From assembly GCF_000003605.2 (NCBI RefSeq), contig NW_003129364.1, positions 53,032-100,287 on the forward strand: a stretch of DNA of 47,256 nt, given 5' to 3'. Shown here one piece after another: positions 38,249 to 47,256 of this stretch. The translations under genes were made by a program, and so were the position numbers. The stretch comes from Saccoglossus kowalevskii. Taxonomy: Eukaryota; Hemichordata; Enteropneusta; Harrimaniidae. A model generated the notes under the pieces. The model saw nothing but the letters and a program-made list of their open reading frames with translations. It did no database searches and was not told the origin of the DNA. Each line of letters opens with the position of its first letter. Within the stretch, counting starts at the first letter, position 1.

Positions 38249-41200
38249 ATTGGATTTGCAGCCTCTATGTGACTATTTTATTTGCTCTGTTGCAAGTGCA
38301 TCTTCATTAGCAACATAATTATGAGCTAAGAATTTTTGTTTGGCCATTGTTTTTACCTATATAAATGTTTTTTTTGCTAAAATTTTACTGATCTCTATAC
38401 ATATTTGCATTAAAGGCACAACTCTATAAATGCACGTCATCCAAAAAAATGTGTTGGAGAGATTACTTGCGCTAAAGCATTTATGCTAACTTGTTCAGTA
38501 TCAGTAGGTTGTTTTTTTAAGCATATGCACTTATATTTAAGAGCATCTACGGTATAAAACCATGTGGGTTTCTCCATCTTCTGCCATATTAGAATTATAA
38601 ATAGAGAAGTTAAGAAATAATGATTGCATCCAACATGTACCGGTAAAACGTGTTTTATGGGGTGACTTTTCTTGGTGTGTCTCAATGGATTGCCCGAGTT
38701 TCATAACTTTATTTATAGTATCTGCAGTAGAGAGACCAATGGAGAAAACATAATCAACAAAACAGAAAATACAAGTGTTCCATGTACTTTCAATAAAAGT
38801 ACAATTTATAAAACTTTTATACGCAGTGATAGTCTAAAATTAAGTTTTCATATTGGTCCGGTTGAAGCAAAACATATGCATATATTTTTAATTAAAAAAT
38901 TTAAAAAAAATAACTAAATTTGTGCAATCTTTAATTAACTTACTACTGTACAACGTACATGTAATTTTGCAATGCGGTAAATGCAAACACATTTGTTTGG
39001 AAATCGGACTGACTTGTTGGGAAACAAATTGGAATGTGACCAAGATAACACTTACAATTTTGCTAAACAGTTCGTTTTCACAACAGTTGTATTATTGAAC
39101 AAGTATTGTTAAAAAGAGGACACTGTTAATTATCTAACCCAAACACGGTGCTTAACTAAATGTAACATTTAAATCTTATGACAGTAATTTATTGAACAAA
39201 TTAATTTATGAATTTTTATTGAAAATTTTTACAATTATCGATGACAGTTGTCGTTGGATACATACAAGGTAAGGTCATGTATCATTTAAGGTAGCCTGTG
39301 TCCTTTTTGATGACAATAGCATTCTGTTTTATCAAGTTTGAAAAACAGATTTATTTGGTAAAAATCAACACTTAAAATGAGTGATGGATTACCTTGTGTC
39401 TTTAACCATTTAAGTACATAACCAAATCAATTGTATTTTTTTCTTCAACTTCACTGAGCTACCAAACCATATGTAAATGCTATGTTGAAATAGGTAAAAC
39501 AGTGAAGTGATGCTGTACTTCAACCCAGCAGCATCTGTCTGTTTTCTCCCTCTCACTACTGTAAAATATCGGTAACAAAGTGGAGAAAACAGAAGCTACA
39601 CTTTAATGTAACACTAAAACTAAAAACTTTGTCAATACTTAACATCCAAATTTGCAATTGAGTAAAATGCGTGTATCAACAATTGGGTAGAAATAATCTT
39701 AATTCATGTACCAATAGCTCTTAATATTGTTGTTTGTATATATTATATATTTTATTTTCAAATCTGACTAATCACAAGTTTTTCAATGTAGTTTTGAAAA
39801 TATATGGGAAGTTGGTAGCAACAATTTAATGCTCATTTTTCATGGATCTTAAGGTTTTGTAAAACAATGTGAATACCGGTGTATAATAATAAATGTGCTG
39901 ACAGATCTTGCATTGTCTGCTGTATTTGTAGGATGTGGTGGCTAGATTTATGCAAAGAGTCATATACCAAAACAGCGCCAGCTCAGTTGCTGACTGATCT
40001 ACCATGGGTGTCTCAAAATTGAAATGTACATTGTATTGGGCAAAAAGTGTAGCAATTTCAATTTATATTGTCTTTTTCAACAAAATGTATGTACTGACTC
40101 ATAAAGACACAGTTGTCAGTCAGTGTGTGTAAAGTTACATATAGTTGTTGCTCTGATCGTTGTGTTGCATTCCCAAAGTGCCATTATTACCGGTATGCCA
40201 GAATTGTATAAAAATGTTCGCTGATCGAAGAGTGATTACCCATGAAGAATACAAAGCAAGTGCCATATTTTATGTGTACAATGTATTGTATATGCTTCCA
40301 CTGGGTCGACACTATTCATTACACCAAATTTACAGATGACAACAAATACATGTATTTCAACATTTATGACGTGTTCAAGTGTCGAAGTTGAACCAGCAAG
40401 TTCATAAAGTAATTTTCTGAATTTAATGTAACATGACAAGCCTAGCAAAGATCATTTAGCCTACAAGTTGACTATTAATTTTTCTGTGATTTTTTTGCCT
40501 TGACCGAATTTATTCATACTTCATGGGCAACCTGCAAATTTTATAAAAAATCTGTACTAACATTGTCACAGCAACAGCCAACAAAATAACCGTTTGATCC
40601 CCCAGTGGCTTGCCAATAAGCTGTTGTTTTTTTGAAGACTTTTCATTAAACTTCTATGAAATTTATTTACACACACACCCAATTATCAATACCCAACCCC
40701 ATTCCAAATGCACCCCCCTACTACAGTGTTGATACCAGCCATCTTAAAATCCATAAATGACTGAATGCAAAGTACGTCATGAAACAGTAAGAGAGTGTAG
40801 ATGTAAATTTGAGACTAGTGGCACAGATGACAGAGTACATATGATGAGTAAATCATTTACACCAAGAAATAACATTACTTGTTGAGAATTCAGTAAATAA
40901 TACACCATACTCACAAACAACAACCAAGACCATTTGAATTTTTAATTGTCATTGTTTTTATAAAAAAAGACATGAATATTGCACATATATAATTAATTAC
41001 ATAATACAGAGGTGATCAATTTTACAGAATTTGTAGCTACTGTTAAGTAAAGCTGTCATACACTTGAAAAAATGCAGCATTAGCCAATCAGATAAATACA
41101 ACTCTATAATTCTTCAACTACAAGTCACTCACAGTATAATCAAGCATTAACTGAAGAAGACACCCATTTTCTGATAAGCATGTTTTCAGAGTAAAATATA

Positions 41201-42970
41201 CATGTATATAGCCTCACAGTTACACAAACGAGAAATCAGGAACTTTATTGGATATTGTCCAACAATAATAATAATTTCTAATGTATTTGAAAATACAACT
41301 GCTTATATTATTATCATTTTGTTAGCCCCTTCGGAAGTACCAGGGATGGGCAAATCTTTCTGGTTTATATGAACAGCAACTCACAAGTGAATTGTTTCCA
41401 CTCCTGGGAAGGGGTGGTGGAGTTGGGGGCTGGAAGATGATTTTTCTCACTTATTATAATGTGGCATTCAGTTTTTCAACAATTGATAATGCAAGTCCAT
41501 TATGGTTACATTTTTCATCTCAAACTGTCCTCATACCTCTCCAGGATTTTGAATGTCCCACCCTATATGTACAATATTTTCTGGTTTCAAGGAGCCAATT
41601 TTAACACAAAAATTTTGCTTTTCCTACTATAATGAAACACACAATTCAAATGATCTATACCATCAAAGTGAACTAAAATGTCACAAATACACAGTAAGAG
41701 CAATAATACACAATAATTAATGCATGTATGTATGTATATAATATAAAAAAAAGCAATTGTAATATATTCACTGAATTTACAATGGAATCAATGAAAATTA
41801 GACAACAAATAATGATTAATGACTAAATATTGGTAAGATATTTTTAGGACTGCTAAATTAGGATATACAGTACTATACTCAAATGCGTTACAAATTTTAA
41901 TAGTAAACTGCCTTATACACATGTTCCAGTATTCACTGTTTACCAAAGAATGACAGGTTTGGTAATATGGAGATTAAATTATTACTCTGCAATTTATTGT
42001 TTAAGGTCATGTCAGCATGAGTCTGAAAGATAAGATTACAGATCTTAAGCCTTCAATTTTATCAATTTGGCTTTTGGACATACTACTAAAAATCCTTCAT
42101 TAAATATCTATGTACATGTAATTCAATACTCCAACAAAGACATCCAAGGTCTACTGTATTCTCATTAAAGAAGGGTTGTCACCTGTGCATGTGGGGACAC
42201 CCCCCCCAAACATTTTGCAAATATTTTCTGAAATATTTTTCGACAATTTAGAATCAAACAGACATAATTTCTTATTGGCTACAGGTTTTGGTTTTTGAAA
42301 AACATGGCTAGTTTATTTTGTGAAAAGTGACCTTGCCGCAAAAGGTCAAATCACTCCAGTGGCAGTACAGAACATTTTACTGTTTAACATATGGTATACT
42401 TTGACATTAGGTCATGATCACTGAAATGATGTAGACAATATGTAACAGTTGTATTGTCCCACCCAAAGGTTTTATATTGGCACTTTCACCAATGAAAAAG
42501 GAATAAATAACAAATGAACAGAATTTCCTTTTTTTTATTGGCATTAATAAGGTGTAAATTCTCATCATCAAGTTTGAAAATGCAATATGGATAATTTATC
42601 AATACTGCATGTCAAAAGATTGTGATTTATAGTAAACGGAAAACTTTCAGTTTCATCATGCAGAAAACTGTAAATCCTAAATTTGTAATGCAAGAAAGTT
42701 GTCACAAATGCCATTCAGTCGAACAATTGTGAACCACTGTACCAATGAAAGTTTAGCATTTTGCAGAACATGGTTGTATACAAACTGACCTTGACATTGA
42801 ATGTATGTATGGCATTTTAGCCTTGAGTAGATTTGGAAAGTATTATATACTGTTTGTATTGAACAACCTTTATACAACTGTAGTATCCAAGCCCTCATGC
42901 CAATTAAACAGCTTGTCAGTCACATCATACATCATTAAAGCCAAGTAATAGTGTTTGGATCCTGGCCTTG
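38249..42970. other. LRR-gene 3' UTR and AT-rich non-coding sequence
   Basis: Candidate AATAAA for the LRR gene is at 38792-38797. Beyond it no exon is recognisable on either strand. Small features include TACTGTAAAAT end-like motifs near 39556, AC-rich tracts near 40670, and an AAAGGTCA NBRE-like site near 42344. Confidence 0.5.
38792..38797 (+). terminator. candidate polyadenylation signal of the LRR gene
   Basis: AATAAA about 545 nt after the stop codon at 38246-38248. It is a canonical plus-strand signal in a suitable position. Confidence 0.35.
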
Positions 42971-42974
42971 ATAT

Positions 42975-43210
42975 CACCATGGTTACTGTAAAATGACTAA
43001 TTTTTGCTGGGTTTAAATTTCGCTGATTTATTATTTCAGGCATATTCAGTGGGTTTTAAATTCACAGTTTTATCATTTAGATAATGTGTTCTATGCTAAA
43101 TTTGATATATTCACTGGGTTTCAATTTAGCGCATTTTCCAGTCAGCGAAATAAGCAAAATTAAAACCCAGTGAATAATTAATCCTTTCACAGTAGTTATC
43201 ATGGGTAATT
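42975..43210. repeat. imperfect foldback repeat
   Basis: The left arm (ACCATGGTTACTGTAAAATG, later GCTGGGTTTAAATTTCGCTG) and the right arm read in reverse (ACCCATGATAACTACTGTGA, later CACTGGGTTTTAATTTTGC) form a long imperfect inverted repeat. A further CACTGGGTTT copy lies inside. It directly abuts MITE C copy 2. Confidence 0.55.
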
Positions 43211-43237
43211 GTACATGATTCCCATACAGATAATACA

Positions 43238-43540
43238 AAAGGACGGCAGTCGTCGCACTGCGCATCTGCGACACTGGTGTTGATGAACATTGATTTTTCC
43301 ACAATCCAATGCGCTCTTCTAATGAAAATCACAAGTATGAGGTTTGACCTGGGCGCGACTTGCACTAATTATCGCCGATGACTCTTTCGAAACCTTCCAA
43401 TCACATAAAAAATTTCTAATTAAAGCTTGGTAAAGTCTAAGTCTGTACTTGTTAATCTGCGCAACAGTCAAAGTCGCCATCTTTGTTTATAGGAGACCAT
43501 ATATCTCGCGCATGCGTGGCGCGATGACTACCGCCCTTTA
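43238..43540. mobile_element. MITE family C, copy 2
   Basis: This copy is strongly similar to 28229-28522 over its full length, in the same orientation. The inverted ends are GGCAGTCGTCGCAC on the left and GGCGGTAGTCATCGCGCC on the right in reverse. Like the first copy it is well preserved. Confidence 0.85.
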
Positions 43541-44934
43541 CGGTGTTAATCAAGAGTAATCTAAAAAGCAACAATGGAATATACAGATTGATAATTAAAT
43601 TTATAAAACAATATAAAAAGAGAAAAACTCACAATATTCACTGTATAATCAATCACAAGGCATTCATTAATTAAGTTTAACTGAGATTTTACCTACAGTT
43701 TTGATCTTTCACCCCTGCCACAGTAATCATAGGGAATAATCATCAAAGACTTGCACTTTTTTTGGTAACTGCTGAACTTGATAATATAATAACAATATGA
43801 GCAAGAACCAATATGTCTTGCTTTTGTATGACAGATTAAAAATAGAGCATTCATTGGTTGATTTTACAACTAGAATTCACATAACACATCACATCACATC
43901 AAAGAAGGGGATTCTTACATGTATATGCCATATGTATTAGTGTCAAACTATTACAAAGAATTTAACATCAGGAAGATGGTCCTATATTACTGGTACCTTC
44001 AGTACTTAATCTTTATCAATGTTTGATAATGTGACATACCGTATATTACAAAGGATTATGGGTACTAACAGACACAAGACGATTTATAATACCCTATTAT
44101 GTCATAAGTTTGGTTGTTTATCAGTGAAGCTCACACAAATGTCATTATAGCCATTTGAATATATGTCACTATAGTGTCAATGTGCACCGTTTCCTATATT
44201 TGGCCGGAAGCCCTCAACGTATGAAAGAATCAACATGCATCAACAACAGATCAATTGATATCTCATATTTTTTCATGTAAATACCATGACTTGCTGAGAA
44301 CTTTCATAGATTGCTTTTTGAGTTTTCAGAATCTTTTCAGGTTTTATCAAAAAATGTATGTAGGAATCTTTATTCATTAAAACCATGTCAACATATGACA
44401 GTTTTTATGGAAGCACAGAACAGCTATCACACATAATATGTAATCACTCACAACATTAAATAATACATCATGCTGTAGCATCTCAAGGATAAATGAGGAT
44501 AACCTAAGACACAGGTTTTCCTGAAGTCATATTGTGCAATGTAAATTAGTTTGTATTTTGATCAATTTTCTATCCACTGCAAGATTATGCATTATGCATG
44601 AAATTGAACATAGACCAGCACAAACAGAGATTATAGTGGCATGATTTGTAAAAACAACACTCCAGTAGGCTTGAAACAAATGTGAAAGTACTTTTGGGGT
44701 ATATTCATGCTTAATATTGTGATATACACATTTGATGGCGAAGTATTTCAACGCCATGTTCCTCTGAAAAATCAGTATTTTAACACTATAACAAACATTG
44801 ATTTGAAATTGAGTATTCAAGTTTGAAATCAAATCATTCAATTTTAGCAACAAACTTTCAATATTTTTTGCATATTACACAAGTTTCGCAGTGAACGAAA
44901 AATACAATTTCACAATGGCTGCTGGAGATGGATT
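43541..44934. other. non-coding, no gene recognised
   Basis: AT-rich sequence. A 108-codon minus-strand frame (44527-44853) shows no domain and no splice signals. Confidence 0.5.
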
Positions 44935-45207
44935 GAAGAGCAATGGTCGTCTCACCATGCATGTGCAGGATTTGTGTTGATAAACAGTGAAACTCCCACA
45001 ATGCAATTCACTCCAAGTGAATCTTGATCTTGATCTTGTCATGATTTGCACTAAGGGTCATTTGATGCATTCCAGGAATTATCTAGTTACTATGGTTACT
45101 AAAAAAACATGGGTAAACCTTGATCTGTGCAACAATCAATGTCAACATCTTTGTTAATAGGCAACCCATATTTCGTGCATGAGCATCAGGATGTCCACCA
45201 CCCTTTA
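44935..45207. mobile_element. MITE family C, copy 3 (diverged)
   Basis: It shares GTGTTGATAAACA, CCCACAATGCAATT, GCACTAAGG, CTGTGCAACAATCAATGTC and CATCTTTGTTAATAGG with the other copies at matching positions, and the CCACCACCCTTTA end. It is older and more mutated than copies 1 and 2. Confidence 0.7.
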
Positions 45208-45338
45208 TTGCTATGCATGAAAATTAAAGCTGAGGTACCACTTTTTTTAATGTATTTTAAATTTCATTTTACTTGACATAATTCTAACATAACAAACTAT
45301 CAAGAACTTAGTTAGTTAGTAGTAGCCTACTCCACCTT

Positions 45339-45618
45339 GAAGGGCAGTGGTTGTTGTGTCGTGCATGTGCGACATTTGCGTTGATAAACATTGATTTTCT
45401 TACAATCCAATGCCCTCTTCTAATGAAAAAAGTTAGTTTAGACCTACATGTAGGCACAATGTGCACTCATTACCTTTGGTAGCTTCCCATCTCTCAGTTA
45501 AAGCATAGTAATGTAACAGTTTGTACCTGCTGGTCTGCACAACAGACAAATTCACCATCTTTGTTCATATTAGACCTATATCTTGTAGATGCATGGCCAA
45601 TGCCAACAACGCCTTTTA
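45339..45618. mobile_element. MITE family C, copy 4
   Basis: The left end is AAGGGCAGTGGTTGTTGTGT and the right end in reverse is AAAAGGCGTTGTTGGCATTG. The internal CGACATTTGCGTTGATAAAC, ACAATCCAATGCCCTCTTCT and CATCTTTGTTCATAT align with copies 1-3. Confidence 0.75.
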
Positions 45619-46016
45619 AAGATTGTATTGAAACCAGTCTAAATCAATGTCATTAATTTCAGATGATTCAAATGGGAATTAGTTTAAGCTGAACTGATTC
45701 AGTTTGGATGTCACAGATTAAAAATTAAAACAGTTATCATCATACACATTCACCTATTCTCCACATTTGCACGTTGCATAGCAAAATTAAAAAAAAAAAC
45801 ATGGCAAATTCAGGAAAAGAAGCTCCCTGCTCATGTTGCAGGAATGGAAAGTTATGTACAACAGCTAGGTAACACTCATTTAAAATATCAATGACATGTT
45901 TTATGCTAACTTCCAAACAAAGAGACAAAAACAACATCCAGCTAAATGAGTTCTTCATTTTTGAATGAATAATATTTTTATGTACACAACTAAAAACCAG
46001 AAACTTAATATGTAAA

Positions 46017-46705
46017 TTATTTTGCTTTATCTTTCATAGTCCACAACGGGTCCAGTAAACTTAATGGATCAGCCGGGTCTTTCTCTGTACCAAGTGAATC
46101 CTTTCTTTCATCAAAAGAAGCTTTAGAGACTCTGGGTTGATGTTTTGGACTGGTGTTGAGGGTGAATGTTGTTGGATCCAGAGTCGCCAATAGAGTTGAT
46201 GGTGCCTCAGAAACCAGTGACTGACCGTTCTGATTCTGTAATGTTTCGTTGATGGTACCAAGTTGCTGGGCAGTACCAGACAATAGAGATGAGTTACTGG
46301 ACAGGGACTCTAAGGAATCATGTCTTCCAAGGTTTGGGTTAAGCTGCTGTGCTGAACATGGGTTGTGCGCTGGTGAAGGTGGGAAACTAGCATTACCATG
46401 GCTGCTATGAGAGTCTTGTGAATTTGTACGCGATAGGTGGGTATGCATCATGTGATCACTTTGAATATCAACCATCTGATTGGTTATTTCAGTCACATGA
46501 CCCAGCTCTTCATTTTGATAGGTTACAGGCTGTTGCATATCTTGATTGTCGTTGGTTATTTCCGGTTTTGGTTTGACTGTCATCTGCGATATCTTTGACT
46601 GTATATCTTGCAATGAACTGGTGCCCATGATGAAATCAAACGAGTTCCTAGCATGCACCTGGGGATCAATACCAGGAGTGGCTGGCTTTCTTAAAAATAT
46701 CCCCC
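46017..46705 (-). CDS. PTPN23/HD-PTP, last coding exon (C-terminal tail)
   Basis: After acceptor TTATTCTTCAG (AG at 46706-46707) the exon supplies two bases to a split Arg codon and then 228 codons to the TAA at 46017-46019. The tail is Ser/Asn/Gln-rich. It carries the conserved landmarks of the HD-PTP C-terminus as I know it from human: SLQDIQSKISQMTVKPK, LLATLDPTTFTLNTS, and the terminal DPLSLLDPLWTMKDKAK block. HD-PTP is a Bro1-domain protein that works with ESCRT on endosomes to sort ubiquitinated receptors. The tail is the PEST-like regulatory part and binds no catalytic site. The extended frame above 46705 is intron. Confidence 0.9.
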
Positions 46706-46927
46706 CTGAAGAATAAACAACAACAGTGGTTTGCAACACAAGACACAAAGCAATAAACGCTAAGAGCCAACAGAACCAGGAGTAATCTATTATTCTCAGC
46801 TGCTATATCACAGCCTTGGTTGTGCCACAATTTCACAAGGACAAATTTTTGTTTGTTTTGCATGCAAGTATGGGAAAACCGATATATTCCTAGTATTGTA
46901 AGTTTTACAAGAAGATAAAGGTCTTAC

Positions 46928-46988
46928 GTTTTGCCAGTTGTCTTTCACAGTAGAATAAAACAGCATCATAGCAGAACTTATACTGATC
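46928..46988 (-). CDS. PTPN23/HD-PTP, penultimate coding exon (end of phosphatase domain)
   Basis: A 61-nt exon between acceptor GTTTTCAG (AG at 46989-46990) and donor GTAAGA encodes DQYKFCYDAVLFYCERQLAK plus one base. It joins 46017-46705 in frame, giving QLAKR-GIFLRKPA. It matches the last helix of PTP domains, with the RFCYEAV-like block of human HD-PTP at the same place. Earlier exons (Bro1 domain, coiled coil, Pro-rich region, most of the PTP domain) lie beyond the window edge. Confidence 0.88.
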
Positions 46989-47256
46989 CTGAAAACAAAA
47001 CAAAATTAACTGTGAGACAAAAATATGCTGAAAATTTGAGATTAAAACAAATGTCTGTCTGTCATTTTGAATCTGATCTGAAGAACAAAATGACATGACA
47101 TGCATCAAGATCCCATTTTGTTCAATGTATAGTATATGTACAAAATTTGGGAATAGCTATTCATATATTACCGAATTCCAAGATCTGGAATGACAAAAAT
47201 GCCAAATTTGTTCTCATTAAAATGGCCACCATTTGGTCATCTTGGATTGCATTGCC
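46989..47256 (-). other. PTPN23 intron, running off the window
   Basis: No further PTP-domain exon was recognised between the acceptor at 46989 and the right edge. The sequence is AT-rich and intron-like. Confidence 0.6.

Overview
The window is nuclear DNA from an invertebrate animal, most likely a marine bilaterian. Genes have GT-AG introns, the standard code, long AT-rich non-coding stretches and many short inverted-repeat elements. The phylum cannot be fixed from the sequence alone, although the gene set would suit an invertebrate deuterostome. The 50-N run at 33078-33127 marks an assembly gap.

Layout. Positions 1-18250 hold no gene I can recognise. They do contain three clusters of cAMP-response elements (CREs, TGACGTCA-like) at about 3.1, 10.9 and 18.25 kb, two of them paired with a TATA box. 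From 18960 to 22891 on the plus strand lie six coding exons of an NR4A-type nuclear receptor (Nurr1/NGFI-B/HR38 family). Its DNA-binding and ligand-binding domains are complete; its extreme N-terminus is not resolved. The CRE clusters fit NR4A as a CREB-driven immediate-early gene. Two short transposon relics and a perfect 21-bp minisatellite sit in its introns. Positions 22.9-30.0 kb are 3' flank and repeats.

At 30055-30507 (minus) is an intronless gene for a divergent cytochrome c. It keeps the haem-binding CxxCH and most of the fold, but has no methionine after the initiator, so the axial Met80 ligand is absent (Thr in its place). It has lost many of the oxidase-docking lysines and starts with an N-myristoylation motif plus a tail of about 43 residues. 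This is the most unusual gene in the window. About 660 bp away and divergently oriented is a well-formed first coding exon (31167-31328) of an unidentified gene. From 31.6 to 34.3 kb are repeats: a foldback element, then a block of about 0.8 kb present twice around the N gap, which may be a tandem duplication or two haplotypes.

At 36557-38248 (plus) is a 563-residue leucine-rich-repeat protein encoded in one exon, of the FBXL/AMN1 cysteine-containing type. The stretch 38.3-46.0 kb is non-coding, with three copies of a four-copy MITE family. At 46017-46988 (minus) are the last two coding exons of PTPN23/HD-PTP, an ESCRT-associated Bro1-domain phosphatase family member; the rest of that gene lies beyond the right edge.

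The genes do not form a functional unit. This is an ordinary animal gene neighbourhood with independent transcription units.
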